Of a DNA stretch of 64,000 nt, positions 51,053-61,055 are shown in pieces (positions within the stretch are counted from its first letter, which is position 1; each line of letters opens with the position of its first letter). The stretch covers positions 2,728,001 to 2,792,000 of the forward strand of contig NC_007778.1 in the NCBI RefSeq assembly GCF_000013365.1, given 5' to 3'. Position numbers and translations under genes: made by a program. The notes below the pieces were generated by a model. It made no database searches, had not been told where the DNA came from, and worked only from the letters and a program-made list of their open reading frames with translations. This DNA comes from Rhodopseudomonas palustris HaA2. Lineage in GTDB: Bacteria; Pseudomonadota; Alphaproteobacteria; Rhizobiales; Xanthobacteraceae.

Positions 51053-52363
51053 TCAATGTGCGCTGACGTGCTCGTACACCGTGCGTCCGCCGACGATGGT
51101 GCGGACCACCCGTCCGGAGAACCGCGCCTCGTCGAACGGGGTGTTCTTGCACTTCGATTTCAGTTCGTTCGGATCGACGATCCACGGCGTGTCGAGGTCG
51201 ATCACGATCAGGTCGGCCGGGCTGCCTGCGCGCAGCGTGCCGCCGGGCAGGCCGAGCAGTTCGGCCGGGCGGGTCGACATCGCGCGGATCAGACTCAAGA
51301 GATCGAGTTCGCCGGCGTGCAGCAATCGCAGGCCGGCCGGCAGCATCGTCTCCAGCCCGATCGCGCCGGCGGCGGCCTCGGCGAAGGGCAGCCGCTTGAC
51401 CTCGACATCCTGCGGATTGTGGTCCGACATGATGACGTCGATCAGACCGGACGAGACCGCGGCGATCAGCGCCTTGCGGTCGTCCTCGCTGCGCAGCGGC
51501 GGCGACAGCTTGAGGAAGGTGCGATACGGGCCGATGTCGTTCTCGTTGAGCGTGACGTGATTGATCGACACCGACGCCGAGACGTTGATCCCGGCGTCGC
51601 GAGCGCGCTGCAGGATCTCCAGCGACTCGATGCAGGTCAGCGAGGCGGCGTGATAGCGCCCGCCGGTCAATGCGGCGAGGCGGACGTCGCGCTCCAGCAC
51701 CACGGCTTCTGCGGCACTCGGCACGCCGGACAGGCCGAGGCGGGTGGCGAACTCGCTTTCGTTCATCACGCCTTCGGCAACCAGATCGGGGTCTTCGGTG
51801 TGATGGACGATCAGCGCATCGAAATCGCGCGCATAGGTCAGCGCGCTGCGCATCACCCGCGCATTCATCACACTGCGGTCGCCGTCGCTGAACGCCACGG
51901 CGCCGGCGGCCTTCAACAGCCCGATCTCGGTCATCTCGATTCCGTTCAGACCCTTGGTCAGCGCGGCCATCGGATGGATGTTGACGATCGCGGTGTCGCG
52001 GGCGCGACGCATCACGAAATCGACCGTCGCCGAATTGTCGATCACCGGCGAGGTGTTGGGCTGGCAGATGATGGTGGTGATGCCGCCGGCGGCGGCGGCC
52101 TGGCTGGCCGAGGCGAAGGTCTCGCGGTGGCTGGCGCCGGGCTCGCCGACGAAGGCGCGCATATCGACCAGCCCGGGGGCGACCACCATGCCGGCGCAAT
52201 TAATAATGTCGGTGCCCTCGGGCACGCCGGCGGCGCCGATGCCGCGGCGCGCGTCGCGGATCACGCCGTCGGCGATCAGCACGTCGCCGAGGCCGTCGAA
52301 GTCGCGCGCCGGATCGATCAGGCGGGCGTTGGCGAGCAGGATCGGGCGGCGGTCGATCAGCAT
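51053..52363 (-). CDS. pyrC: Dihydroorotase homologue, probably non-catalytic (PyrC'/PyrX type)
   Basis: This 436-residue amidohydrolase-fold protein is next to pyrB (19 bp). The usual metal motif DxHxHxREPG reads D67-M-R-A-F-V-G-E-P-G, so both histidines and the substrate arginine are replaced. Near the C-terminal barrel the DHAPH motif reads DHNPQ. In Pseudomonas an inactive PyrC' of this kind is needed to assemble the PyrB holoenzyme. I infer a structural partner role; an active dihydroorotase should be encoded elsewhere. The fold and general alignment to class I dihydroorotases are otherwise intact. Confidence 0.9.
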   Translation of the reverse strand: MLIDRRPILLANARLIDPARDFDGLGDVLIADGVIRDARRGIGAAGVPEGTDIINCAGMVVAPGLVDMRAFVGEPGASHRETFASASQAAAAGGITTIICQPNTSPVIDNSATVDFVMRRARDTAIVNIHPMAALTKGLNGIEMTEIGLLKAAGAVAFSDGDRSVMNARVMRSALTYARDFDALIVHHTEDPDLVAEGVMNESEFATRLGLSGVPSAAEAVVLERDVRLAALTGGRYHAASLTCIESLEILQRARDAGINVSASVSINHVTLNENDIGPYRTFLKLSPPLRSEDDRKALIAAVSSGLIDVIMSDHNPQDVEVKRLPFAEAAAGAIGLETMLPAGLRLLHAGELDLLSLIRAMSTRPAELLGLPGGTLRAGSPADLIVIDLDTPWIVDPNELKSKCKNTPFDEARFSGRVVRTIVGGRTVYEHVSAH

Positions 52364-52382
52364 TGTCGGTCCAGTTCCAGCT

Positions 52383-53336
52383 TCAGGCGTTGGGCAGGTT
52401 GCGGGCGAGCGCTTCGAGCACCGCCATCCGCACCGCCACGCCCATTTCGACCTGTTCGCGGATCACCGACTGCGCGCCGTCGGCGACGATCGAGTCGATC
52501 TCGACGCCGCGATTCATCGGGCCCGGATGCATCACCAGCGCGTCGGGCTTGGCGTAGGCCAGCTTCTTCTGGTCGAGCCCGAAATAGTGGAAATATTCGC
52601 CGCTCGACGGCACGAACGAGCCGTTCATCCGCTCGCGCTGCAGCCGCAGCATCATGACGATATCCGCGCCGTCGAGCCCTTCGCGCATGTCGCGCGCGAC
52701 CTCGACGCCCATGCGCTCGATGCCGCGGGGCAGCAGCGTCGAGGGCGCGACCACGCGGACGCGGGCGCCCATGGTGTTGAGCAGCAGGATGTTGGAGCGG
52801 GCGACGCGCGAATGCATCACGTCGCCGCAGATCGCGACCACCAGGCCTTCGAGCCGGCCCTTGTTGCGGCGGATCGTCAGCGCATCGAGCAGCGCCTGGG
52901 TCGGATGCTCGTGCGCGCCGTCGCCGGCATTGATCACCGAGCCGTCGACTTTTCGCGCCAGCAGTTCGACCGCGCCGGAGGCGTGATGGCGGACCACGAG
53001 GATGTCCGGGTGCATCGCGTTCAGCGTCACCGCGGTGTCCATCAGGGTCTCGCCCTTGCGCATCGAGGACGACGACACCGACATGTTCATGACGTCGGCG
53101 CCGAGCCTTTTGCCGGCGATCTCGAACGACGATTGCGTTCGCGTCGAAGCCTCGAAGAACAGATTGACCTGGGTGCGGCCGCGCAACGAGGCGCGCTTCT
53201 TGTCGACCTGCCGGTTGAGCTCGACATATTCCTCGGAAAGGTCGAGCAGGCCGGTGATGTCGGCGGCGGAAAGCCCTTCGATCCCCAGCAGATGCCGGTG
53301 AGCGAGGACAAAGGTCGATTTCAATGCGGGGGTCAT
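52383..53336 (-). CDS. pyrB: Aspartate carbamoyltransferase catalytic subunit
   Basis: This 317-residue enzyme makes carbamoyl-aspartate, the committed step of pyrimidine synthesis. Carbamoyl-phosphate binding is by [13 protein letters not shown], followed by [24 protein letters not shown] and [16 protein letters not shown] 53336 matches the family start [17 protein letters not shown]; an upstream TTG in frame is less likely. It leads the pyrB-pyrC-plsY series. No pyrI-like regulatory gene is adjacent. Confidence 0.96.
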   Translation of the reverse strand: MTPALKSTFVLAHRHLLGIEGLSAADITGLLDLSEEYVELNRQVDKKRASLRGRTQVNLFFEASTRTQSSFEIAGKRLGADVMNMSVSSSSMRKGETLMDTAVTLNAMHPDILVVRHHASGAVELLARKVDGSVINAGDGAHEHPTQALLDALTIRRNKGRLEGLVVAICGDVMHSRVARSNILLLNTMGARVRVVAPSTLLPRGIERMGVEVARDMREGLDGADIVMMLRLQRERMNGSFVPSSGEYFHYFGLDQKKLAYAKPDALVMHPGPMNRGVEIDSIVADGAQSVIREQVEMGVAVRMAVLEALARNLPNA

Positions 53337-53518
53337 TAAAGCAAGAGCTATAGGGAGACTTGCCGGAGCGGGCAAGCGCGATCCGCAGGCCCGCGCAGAA
53401 TATCCCCCGGTGCTGTGGAACAGAGGCCCGGTGTATCGCGACCGCTCGCGATGTTGGTCGAAGGTCGCGGCTCTGGTAAAGCGGTGCGGTCTATCCCGCG
53501 CGACGCTCAGGAGCCGCC

Positions 53519-55150
53519 ATGCCGACGCTTGCGACCGCTTTGCTCGACGCTCTCAAGGATCACGGCGCCAAGGAGATCTTCGGCATCCCCGGCGATTTCG
53601 TGCTGCCGTTCTTCAAGGTGATCGAGGAGAGCGGAAGCCTGCCTTATTTCACGCTGAGCCACGAGCCGGCGGTCGGCTTCGCGGCGGATGCGGCGTCGCG
53701 CTACCGCGGCGGTATCGGCGTCGCAGTGGTGACCTACGGCGCCGGCGCGTTCAATCTGGTCAATTCGATCGCTGGCGCTTACGCGGAGCGCTCGCCGGTG
53801 GTGGTGATCGCCGGCGCGCCCGGCGCGCGCGAACGCACCAGTGGCTATCTGCTGCACCATCAGGTCCGCACCGTCGACACGCAACTCGCGGTGTTCAAGG
53901 AAGTCACCTGCGCGCAGGCGGTGCTGAACGATCCCGCCACCGCGCCGGCCGAGATCGCCCGCGTGCTGCGCAGCTCGCTGGAACTGTCGCTGCCGGTCTA
54001 CATCGAATTCCCCCGCGACATGGTCGACGCCAAGGTCGAGCCGGTCGAGAAGCTGCCGCAGCGGGCGGCCGACCCCGGCGCGTGCGCCGAATGTTCCGAG
54101 GAAATTCTTGACCGGATCGCCAAGGCCAAGTCGCCGGTGGTCGTGGTCGACGTCGAAATCCGCCGCTACGGCGTCGAGAAGCAGGTCGCCGCACTGGCGC
54201 GCAAGCTCGGCCTGCCGGTGGTGACGACGTTCATGGGCCGCGGGCTGCTCGAAGGCGACGACGACGTCGTTGCCGGCACCTATATGGGCGCCGCCGGCGA
54301 TCCCGGCCTGTCGGCGCTGGTAGAAGAGTCCGACCTGGTGCTGATGTTCGGGGTGATCCTGTCCGACACCAATTTCGCGCTGTCGACCAACATGACCGAT
54401 CCGCGCCGCACCGTGCTCGCCACCGGGCGCGAGGTGCAGATCGGCCATCACGTCTATCGTGACCTGCCGCTGGCGGATCTGATCGCCGGGCTCGACGCTC
54501 ACGCCACGGCGCATCCGCCGCGACCGCGCAATGCTGGGCAGGGCATGGTCTATCCGCGCAAGCTGGTCGCCGATTCCGGCGCGATCGCACCGTCCGATAT
54601 CGCCACCGCGATCAACGACCTGTTCGACAAGCACGGCAAGATGCCGATGACCGCCGACATCGGCGACTGCCTGTTCACCGCGATGGAGATCGACAACACC
54701 GCGCTGGCGGCGCCGGGCTACTACGCCGGCATGGGCTTCGGCGTGCCGGCGGGCGTCGGCGTCGCCGCCACCGGGTTGCGGCCGCTGATCCTGGTCGGCG
54801 ACGGCGCGTTCCAGATGACCGGCTGGGAGCTCGGCAATTGTAAGCGCTACGGCCTCGATCCGATCGTGGTGCTGTTCAACAATTGCAGCTGGGAGATGCT
54901 GCGGGTGTTCCAGCCGGAGTCGAAGTTCAACGATCTCGACGACTGGCACTTCGCCGACATCGCGCCGTCGATCGGCGGCCACGGCGTGCGCGTCACCACC
55001 CGCGCCGAACTCGCCGCGGCGCTCGATGCCGCCGTCGCGCGGCGCGGGCAGTTCTCGCTGATCGAAGTGATGCTGCCGCGTGGCGCCACCTCGCATACGC
55101 TGGCGCGGTTCGTCAAAGGCTTCAAGGCCGCGCGCGAGCGGATGAAGTGA
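53519..55150 (+). CDS. ipdC: Indolepyruvate/phenylpyruvate decarboxylase (ThDP-dependent)
   Basis: This 543-residue ThDP enzyme has an N-terminal pyrimidine-binding domain (about 1-170) with [12 protein letters not shown] and catalytic Glu in [12 protein letters not shown], a central domain, and a C-terminal ThDP/Mg2+ domain with [20 protein letters not shown] to FNN. The pattern is closest to alphaproteobacterial phenylpyruvate/indolepyruvate decarboxylases (Azospirillum IpdC/PPDC type), which decarboxylate aromatic 2-keto acids and can feed indole-3-acetic or phenylacetic acid formation. AGGAGCC precedes the ATG. Substrate preference cannot be settled from sequence. Confidence 0.88.
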   Translation: MPTLATALLDALKDHGAKEIFGIPGDFVLPFFKVIEESGSLPYFTLSHEPAVGFAADAASRYRGGIGVAVVTYGAGAFNLVNSIAGAYAERSPVVVIAGAPGARERTSGYLLHHQVRTVDTQLAVFKEVTCAQAVLNDPATAPAEIARVLRSSLELSLPVYIEFPRDMVDAKVEPVEKLPQRAADPGACAECSEEILDRIAKAKSPVVVVDVEIRRYGVEKQVAALARKLGLPVVTTFMGRGLLEGDDDVVAGTYMGAAGDPGLSALVEESDLVLMFGVILSDTNFALSTNMTDPRRTVLATGREVQIGHHVYRDLPLADLIAGLDAHATAHPPRPRNAGQGMVYPRKLVADSGAIAPSDIATAINDLFDKHGKMPMTADIGDCLFTAMEIDNTALAAPGYYAGMGFGVPAGVGVAATGLRPLILVGDGAFQMTGWELGNCKRYGLDPIVVLFNNCSWEMLRVFQPESKFNDLDDWHFADIAPSIGGHGVRVTTRAELAAALDAAVARRGQFSLIEVMLPRGATSHTLARFVKGFKAARERMK

Positions 55151-55160
55151 GCGCCTGAGC

Positions 55161-55913
55161 ATGATGCGCCGCCTCGCGCTTGCGTGCTTCGGCATGGTGC
55201 TGGCGACGGCGGCGCGCGCGCAGCCGCTGCCCGACGATTTCGTCTATCTGCGCGATCTCGATCCGAGTATCCGGCAGGACATCCGCTATGCGGGCGTCAA
55301 CAATTTCGTCGGCCGGAAGCTTGCCGGCTATGACGCCAACGAGTGCATTGTGAAGCGGTCGGTCGGGCTCGCCTTGCAGAAGGTGCAGCGCGAACTCGCG
55401 CCGCAGAACGTCTCGCTGAAGATGCTCGATTGCTACCGCCCGGCGCGGGCGTCGCGCGAGATGGTGGCGTGGGCGCAGGACGGCCATGAGACCGCGGCGC
55501 AGAAGCGCTACAATCCCGGCTTCAGCAAGAGCGAGCTGTTCCGGCTCGGCTACATCGCGGAATATTCCGGCCACTCGACCGGGGCGGCGGTCGACGTCAC
55601 GCTGGTCGATCTGCATGCGCCGACGGGACCTTCGTTCGATCCGAATCGGGCCTATGCGGATTGCACCGCGCCGGAAGCGCTGCGGGCCCCGGAGAACAGC
55701 GTCGACATGGGAACCGGCTATGACTGCTCGGACGCCAAGGCGCACACTTCCGCCAAATCGATCACCGCCGGGCAGCGCCGCTGGCGCAAGCTGCTGGCGG
55801 GAGCGATGGTGCGGCAGGGCTTCGTCAATTTCAGCAAGGAGTGGTGGCACTTCTCGCTGCCGGGCGGAGGCCGACAGGCCTACGATTTCCCGATCGCGCC
55901 CCGGACGCGGTGA
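55161..55913 (+). CDS. D-alanyl-D-alanine dipeptidase (VanX/DdpX-like, M15D)
   Basis: This 250-residue exported zinc peptidase has a signal peptide (about 1-20, ending ARAQP). It has LDCYRPARAS (active-site Arg), HSTGAAVDVTLVD (zinc His and Asp) and NFSKEWWHFSLP (catalytic Glu and zinc His). It cleaves D-Ala-D-Ala dipeptide; in non-pathogens it recycles cell-wall material. No vanHA-type genes are nearby, so a resistance role is not indicated. It begins 10 bp after ipdC. Confidence 0.9.
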   Translation: MMRRLALACFGMVLATAARAQPLPDDFVYLRDLDPSIRQDIRYAGVNNFVGRKLAGYDANECIVKRSVGLALQKVQRELAPQNVSLKMLDCYRPARASREMVAWAQDGHETAAQKRYNPGFSKSELFRLGYIAEYSGHSTGAAVDVTLVDLHAPTGPSFDPNRAYADCTAPEALRAPENSVDMGTGYDCSDAKAHTSAKSITAGQRRWRKLLAGAMVRQGFVNFSKEWWHFSLPGGGRQAYDFPIAPRTR

Positions 55914-56031
55914 TCTCGAGCGGTCGCTGTCGTATTTCGACGGGGGGCCACAACCCGCGAACCGGCGTGATCTTGCGCGCGTTTGTGCTTAACATGCGCG
56001 CGAATCCATTTGCCTCCCGCCGGGAACACTC

Positions 56032-57681
56032 ATGACGCAGCCGTCTTTCGCGACCCACGACGTCTTCAACCAGTCGCCGCCTTTCGAGGAGGTCGATCTG
56101 TTCGGGACCGATCGGCCGCTGGTCGAGGCGGTGACTTTCAACAATGGCGGTCATGCCCATGTCGAGCTCGAGGCGTTCGGGCGCAATTGGGGCTCGGCGC
56201 ATATGGCCGAGCGCGGCCGGCTCGCCAACGAGCAGACGCCGAAGCTCAAGACCTTCGACGCCAAGGGGCTGCGCCGTGATCAGGTCGAGTTTCATCCCGC
56301 CTATCACGAACTGATGTCCGAGAGCTTCCACGCCGGCATCCACAATTCGACCTGGGACCACAACGGCCAGCCGGCCGGCGGCTCGGCCGAAGTGGTGCGG
56401 GCCGCGAAGTTCTACATGGCGGCGCAGGTGGAGACCGGGCATCTGTGCCCGGTGACGATGACGCGCGCCTCCGTGGCTGCACTTGCCGCGCAGCCGGAGT
56501 TGCTTGCGCAGATCATGCCGGTTCTGAGCAGCAAGCGCTACGATCCCGCTTTCGCGCCGTGGTCCGAGAAGCGCGGCATGAGCGTCGGCATGGGCATGAC
56601 CGAGAAGCAGGGCGGCACTGATGTGCGCAGCAACGCGACCCGCGCGATCCGCGACGGCGACGCCTATCGCATCATCGGCCACAAATGGTTCATGTCGGCG
56701 CCGATGTGCGACGCTTTTCTGGTGCTGGCGCAGGCGGAGGAAGGACTGAGCTGTTTCTTCATGCCGCGCTTCAAGCCGGATGGTTCGATCAATGACATCC
56801 AGTTTCAGCGGCTGAAGGACAAGCTCGGCAATCGCTCCAACGCGTCGTCCGAAGTGGAATTCACCGGCGCTTATGCGGTGCCGGTCGGCGAGCCGGGGCG
56901 GGGCATCCGCACCATCATCCAGATGGTGCAGCTCACCCGGCAGGATTGCGCGATCGCCTCCGCAGGCTTGATGCGGTCCGGGCTCGCGCACGCGCTGCAT
57001 CACGCCCGCCATCGCAGCGTGTTCCAGAAGCACCTCATCGACCACTCGCTGATGCAGTCGGTGCTCGCCGATATGGCGCTACAGGTCGAAGCCTCGGTGG
57101 CGCTGGTGATGCGGCTGTGCCGGGCGTTCGATCAGGCGCCGCACGATCATCTCGAAGCCGCCTATATGCGGCTGATGACGCCGGCGGTGAAATACTGGGT
57201 GTGCAAATCGGCGCCGCCATTTCTCTACGAGGCGATGGAGTGCATGGGCGGCAACGGCTATGTCGAGGACGGCATTCTGGCGCGTCACTATCGCGAGGCG
57301 CCGGTGAACGCGATCTGGGAAGGCTCCGGCAATGTGATGTGCCTCGACGTGCTGCGCGCGATGTCACGCGAGAGCGACGCAGGCACCGAAGTGCTGCAGA
57401 GCCTGATCCAGGACACTGCCGGCCTGACCGGCGGACCGGCCGCGGCGAGCCTGGTCGCCCGGGCATTCCTGCAGGCCGACAACGAGCGCACCGCGCGGCT
57501 CGCGGTCGAGACGCTGGCGAAACTCGCCGCCGCCTCCGCGCTCAGCGAAATCCACCCCCCGCACGCCGAACTCTTCGCCCGGACGCGGCTGACGCCCGAG
57601 CCGGCGACGATGTACGGCGCGGCCGACCTGTCGGCCGATCAGGCGCAAAGCTTGCTGGCGCGGGCGCTGCCGGAGATGTGA
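56032..57681 (+). CDS. Acyl-CoA dehydrogenase family protein, AidB-like
   Basis: This 549-residue flavoprotein has an N-terminal extension (FNQSPPFEEVDLFGTDRPL) and core features of the AidB branch: AAKFYMAAQVETGHLCPVTMT, MTEKQGGTDVRSNATRA, KWFMSAPMCDAFLVLAQ and the long C-terminal helical part with CMGGNGYVEDGILARHYREAPVNAIWEGSGN. AidB in E. coli is linked to protection from alkylating agents and binds DNA through its C-terminal domain; whether this one does is unknown. It is a single gene. Confidence 0.88.
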   Translation: MTQPSFATHDVFNQSPPFEEVDLFGTDRPLVEAVTFNNGGHAHVELEAFGRNWGSAHMAERGRLANEQTPKLKTFDAKGLRRDQVEFHPAYHELMSESFHAGIHNSTWDHNGQPAGGSAEVVRAAKFYMAAQVETGHLCPVTMTRASVAALAAQPELLAQIMPVLSSKRYDPAFAPWSEKRGMSVGMGMTEKQGGTDVRSNATRAIRDGDAYRIIGHKWFMSAPMCDAFLVLAQAEEGLSCFFMPRFKPDGSINDIQFQRLKDKLGNRSNASSEVEFTGAYAVPVGEPGRGIRTIIQMVQLTRQDCAIASAGLMRSGLAHALHHARHRSVFQKHLIDHSLMQSVLADMALQVEASVALVMRLCRAFDQAPHDHLEAAYMRLMTPAVKYWVCKSAPPFLYEAMECMGGNGYVEDGILARHYREAPVNAIWEGSGNVMCLDVLRAMSRESDAGTEVLQSLIQDTAGLTGGPAAASLVARAFLQADNERTARLAVETLAKLAAASALSEIHPPHAELFARTRLTPEPATMYGAADLSADQAQSLLARALPEM

Positions 57682-57704
57682 TACCAGTCCCTGTCACCAA
57701 GTTC

Positions 57705-57792
57705 GTCATGCCCGCGCTTGTCGCGGGCATCCACGTTGTTCAGCGGTGCATCGTCCAAAGGCGTGGATGGCCGGGACGAGCCCGGCCATGAC
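57705..57792. repeat. Dispersed palindromic repeat, family 2, copy b
   Basis: This 88-bp element has ends GTCATGCCCGCGCTTGTCGC and GGGACGAGCCCGGCCATGAC and inner GCATCCACG / CGTGGATGG. It is the same length as the copy at 35061-35148. It lies between the AidB-like gene and convergent ychJ. Confidence 0.85.
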
Positions 57793-57834
57793 GGGTGGAT
57801 AGGTTGGTCAGAGTGTTCTGAAGGGAGCGTGAGA

Positions 57835-58224
57835 TCAGCTCCCGACCGTCACGCCCTCGGCGAAGTACCACCGGCCACGGACTTTGCGGAATTGCGAGCG
57901 TTCGTGGTGGGTCTGCTCGGCAGCGCCGCCGCGGCTGAAGCGGGCGACGAATTCGACGGTGCCGCGGCTACCCTTCTCGTGGCTATCGAGCACCAGCAGA
58001 TCGACGAAGGTCGACTGCTCCATCCATGCGCGATTGGCGTCGTGGTCGAACAGGTCGCGCATGTCGGGATCTGTGGTCTCGACGATATAGTCGAAATCCT
58101 TCAGCACAAAGGCCGCGTAGCGCGACCGCATCAGCGCTTCCGGCGTCGCCGCCTGCCGTGCTCGGGCGAGCAGCGGCCCGCAGCAATTGTCATAGGGTTT
58201 GCCCGATCCGCAGACGCAATTCAT
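57835..58224 (-). CDS. YchJ-family SEC-C motif protein
   Basis: This 129-residue protein begins with a SEC-C-type metal motif CVCGSGKPYDNCCGPLL (C3, C5, C14, C15) followed by the YchJ NTF2-like core with ALMRSRYAAFVLKDFDYIVETT and FVARFSRGG. YchJ proteins often have a second CxC at the C terminus; it is absent here, with the end reading AEGVTVGS. Function is unknown. It lies 41 bp downstream of nothing co-directional except ruvX, which is upstream. Confidence 0.9.
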   Translation of the reverse strand: MNCVCGSGKPYDNCCGPLLARARQAATPEALMRSRYAAFVLKDFDYIVETTDPDMRDLFDHDANRAWMEQSTFVDLLVLDSHEKGSRGTVEFVARFSRGGAAEQTHHERSQFRKVRGRWYFAEGVTVGS

Positions 58225-58265
58225 CGCACCATTCCGTCATTCGTTAACGTCGCAATGAAGCTCGA

Positions 58266-58748
58266 TCAGTCGGCGCGGTTCAACGTCGCCAGCCGGTCGA
58301 GCGCGCCCTGCAGGATGTAGATCGCGGCGTGTTCGTCAATGATCTTGGCCCGCTTGGCGCGGCTGACGTCATTGGCGATCAGTTCACGCTCGACGGCCGC
58401 CGTCGATAGCCGTTCGTCCCATAGCCCGATCGGCAGCTCGGTGAGGCGAGCGAAATTGCGCGCGAAGGCGCGGGTCGACTGCACGCGCGGACCTTCGCTG
58501 CCGTCCATGTTGAGCGGCAGTCCCAGCACGAAGCCGCAGGCGTTGCGTCCGGCAGCAAGCGCCAGCAGGCGCTGGGCATCCGCGGTGAAAGCCTTGCGCG
58601 CGACGGTCTCGATGCCGGTGGCGAGCCTGCGATCCGGATCGGAAACCGCGACGCCGATGGTCTTGGTGCCGAGGTCGAGGCCGAGCAGGGAGCCGCGCGC
58701 GGGCCAATGGCCGGCGGCTTCGATCAGCGGAAGGATGAGAGCGGGCAT
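58266..58748 (-). CDS. ruvX: Putative pre-16S rRNA nuclease / Holliday junction resolvase RuvX (YqgF)
   Basis: This 160-residue RNase H-fold protein has LLGLDLGTKTIGVAVSD (catalytic D25), FVLGLPLNMDGSEG, LWDERLSTAAVER (Glu) and the late DEHAAIYILQGALD (Asp). Homologues process the 5' end of 16S rRNA, with resolvase activity also reported. ATG 58748 is chosen from the family start. It diverges from the oleate hydratase gene across 265 bp; ychJ lies downstream by 41 bp and is probably co-transcribed. Confidence 0.94.
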   Translation of the reverse strand: MPALILPLIEAAGHWPARGSLLGLDLGTKTIGVAVSDPDRRLATGIETVARKAFTADAQRLLALAAGRNACGFVLGLPLNMDGSEGPRVQSTRAFARNFARLTELPIGLWDERLSTAAVERELIANDVSRAKRAKIIDEHAAIYILQGALDRLATLNRAD

Positions 58749-58943
58749 GGCGCCGCATAGCAGCCCATGGCCGCGGGCGCAAAGCCGATCCCGCGCCTCT
58801 CCCGGAGCGGCGATCCTCGCTGTCAGGAGCCGCCGAGCTGAGCGGCGGTTGTTCGGTTCTGGCTGCAAGAAGGGTGTCTAAGTACCGTATTTTGTGCGGG
58901 TTTTTCGACTTTTACGCCCTCATTTGAGCAATATCATCTGTCA

Positions 58944-58967
58944 TTCAAATATCAGTCGATATCTGAA
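58944..58967. promoter_or_regulatory. Candidate TetR operator upstream of oleate hydratase
   Basis: Arms TTCAAATATC (58944-58953) and GATATCTGAA (58958-58967) are reverse complements with one mismatch, around a 4-nt AGTC spacer. The 24-bp size and symmetry fit a TetR-family site. It lies 46 bp before the oleate hydratase ATG, in an AT-rich stretch suitable for the promoter. The likely ligand protein is the TetR regulator encoded after the hydratase. Confidence 0.6.
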
Positions 58968-59013
58968 GCAAGCTCGATCGCGTCCCCGGATGCGATCGAC
59001 GGAAGGGACCACC

Positions 59014-60993
59014 ATGACCGAACCAGCCCACACTTCGATCCACCAGACATCCGGCAAGCACCCGATCGAGGCCGATGCGGGCGCGGGGTTCTGGCGCAAA
59101 GGGCCGGCCGATACGCTGCCGCCGCCCGACATGATGGGCCCCTACATGCGTAACCGTCCGGTCCCGGCCGAACAGGTCGAAGGGCGCAAGGCCTGGATCA
59201 TCGGCAGCGGCATCGCCGGGCTGGCGGCCGCCTTCTACATGATCCGGGACGGCGGGATGAAAGGCTGCGACATCACCATCCTCGATACGATGCAGATCGC
59301 CGGCGGCTCGCTCGACGGCGCCGGCAATGCCGACGAGGGCTACATCATCCGCGGCGGCCGCGAGATGAACTTCAACTACGACAATTTCTGGGACCTGTTT
59401 CAGGATGTGCCGGCGTTGGAATTGCCCGAGGGCTATTCCGTCCTCGACGAATATCGGCTGGTCAACGACAACGATCCGAACTGGTCGAAGGCGCGGCTGA
59501 TGCACAAGCAGGGCGAGATCCGCGACTTCTCGACGCTCGGCCTGAGCAAGCTGCACCAGTGGGAGATCCTCAAGCTGCTGCTCAAGCGCAAGGAGGACCT
59601 CGACGACATCACCATCGAGCAATATTTCAGCGCAAGCTTCCTCGAAACCAATTTCTGGTATCTGTGGCGCTCGATGTTCGCCTTCGAGAACTGGCAGAGC
59701 CTGCTGGAAATGAAGCTCTACATGCATCGCTTCCTCGATGCGATCGACGGGCTGACCGACATGTCGGCTCTGGTATTTCCGAAATACAATCAGTACGACA
59801 GCTTCGTCGTGCCGCTGACCCGGATGCTCGAGGGGAAGGGCGTGAAGGTGCAGTTCGGCACGAGGGCCTATGATCTCGACATGGTCGAAGAGGCCGGCCG
59901 CCGCACCGTGACGGCGATCCGCTGCAAGAAGGACGGCAAGGACGACAGCATCGCCGTCGGGCCGAACGACGTTGTGTTCGCGCTGACGGGATCGATGACC
60001 GAGGGCACGGCCTATGGCGACATGGACACCGCCCCCGTGCTGGCCCGTGGCAATGCCGAGCCGGGCGACGACAGCGACTGGATGCTGTGGAAGAACCTGG
60101 CGAAGAAGTCGCCGGTGTTCGGCAAGCCTGAAAAATTCTATGGCAATGTCGCGGGCTCGATGTGGGAATCGGCGACGCTGACCTGCAAACCCTCACCCCT
60201 CATCGACAAGCTGAAGCAATTGTCGGTCAACGATCCGTATTCCGGCAAGACCGCCACCGGCGGAATCATCACCTTCACCGATTCCAACTGGGTGCTGAGC
60301 TTCACCTGCAATCGCCAGCCGCATTTTCCGACCCAGCCCGACGACGTGCTGGTGCTGTGGGTCTACGCGCTGCTGATGGACAAGGACGGCAATCACGTCA
60401 AGAAGCCGATGCCGGCCTGCACCGGCCGGGAAATTCTGGCGGAGCTGTGCTATCATCTGGGGATCGTCGATCAGCTCGACGCGGTCGTGGCCAGCACCAA
60501 GGTTCGTCTGGCGCTGATGCCCTATATCACCGCGCAATTCATGCCGCGGGCGGCGGGCGATCGCCCGCGCGTCGTGCCCGAGGGCTGCACCAACCTGGCG
60601 CTGATGGGGCAATTCGTCGAGACCAGCAACGACATCATCTTCACGATGGAAGCCTCGGTGCGCACGGCGCGGATCGGCGTCTACACGCTGCTGGGCCTGC
60701 CCAAGCAGGTCGCCGATATCAGCCCGACCCAATACGACATCCGCAACCTGCTGAAGGGCGCGCGCGCGATGAACAACAACGAGCCGTTCCCGGGCGAACG
60801 GCTGTTGCATCGCCTGCTCGACAACAGCTACTACGCCCATATCCTGCCGCCGCTGCCGGAGCACGACGACAGCTTGCGCGAACGCGCCGAGGCCGAACTG
60901 TCCACGCTGCTGGGCAAGGGAAGCCAGGCGCTCGGCGCGGTCGTCGGCTGGCTCGACCGGATGCGGGACGGACTGAGAGACACGTCGAAATAA
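59014..60993 (+). CDS. ohyA: Oleate hydratase
   Basis: This 659-residue FAD protein of the myosin-cross-reactive antigen family hydrates the cis-9 double bond of unsaturated fatty acids to 10-hydroxy acids. It has the Rossmann motif [11 protein letters not shown] (64-74), [17 protein letters not shown] (about 114-130, with the conserved Glu near residue 117), [11 protein letters not shown] and the C-terminal [26 protein letters not shown]-contact region. GGAAGGGA precedes ATG 59014. The TetR gene follows after 62 bp containing a strong hairpin. Confidence 0.95.
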   Translation: MTEPAHTSIHQTSGKHPIEADAGAGFWRKGPADTLPPPDMMGPYMRNRPVPAEQVEGRKAWIIGSGIAGLAAAFYMIRDGGMKGCDITILDTMQIAGGSLDGAGNADEGYIIRGGREMNFNYDNFWDLFQDVPALELPEGYSVLDEYRLVNDNDPNWSKARLMHKQGEIRDFSTLGLSKLHQWEILKLLLKRKEDLDDITIEQYFSASFLETNFWYLWRSMFAFENWQSLLEMKLYMHRFLDAIDGLTDMSALVFPKYNQYDSFVVPLTRMLEGKGVKVQFGTRAYDLDMVEEAGRRTVTAIRCKKDGKDDSIAVGPNDVVFALTGSMTEGTAYGDMDTAPVLARGNAEPGDDSDWMLWKNLAKKSPVFGKPEKFYGNVAGSMWESATLTCKPSPLIDKLKQLSVNDPYSGKTATGGIITFTDSNWVLSFTCNRQPHFPTQPDDVLVLWVYALLMDKDGNHVKKPMPACTGREILAELCYHLGIVDQLDAVVASTKVRLALMPYITAQFMPRAAGDRPRVVPEGCTNLALMGQFVETSNDIIFTMEASVRTARIGVYTLLGLPKQVADISPTQYDIRNLLKGARAMNNNEPFPGERLLHRLLDNSYYAHILPPLPEHDDSLRERAEAELSTLLGKGSQALGAVVGWLDRMRDGLRDTSK

Positions 60994-60999
60994 CGACGA

Positions 61000-61032
61000 G
61001 CGGAAGGAAGCCGGCGCGCCGCTTCCTTCCGC
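61000..61032. other. 12-bp perfect hairpin between oleate hydratase and tetR
   Basis: GCGGAAGGAAGC (61000-61011) and GCTTCCTTCCGC (61021-61032) form a perfect 12-bp stem with a 9-nt loop. There is no T-tract. It could stabilise the hydratase mRNA or attenuate read-through into the regulator gene. Confidence 0.6.
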
Positions 61033-61055
61033 GCGCGTTGCAACGGATCGATCGA

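Noticed and set aside
55161-55913. Vancomycin-resistance cluster
   Set aside because: VanX-like dipeptidase alone, without vanH/vanA-type genes, fits wall recycling rather than glycopeptide resistance.
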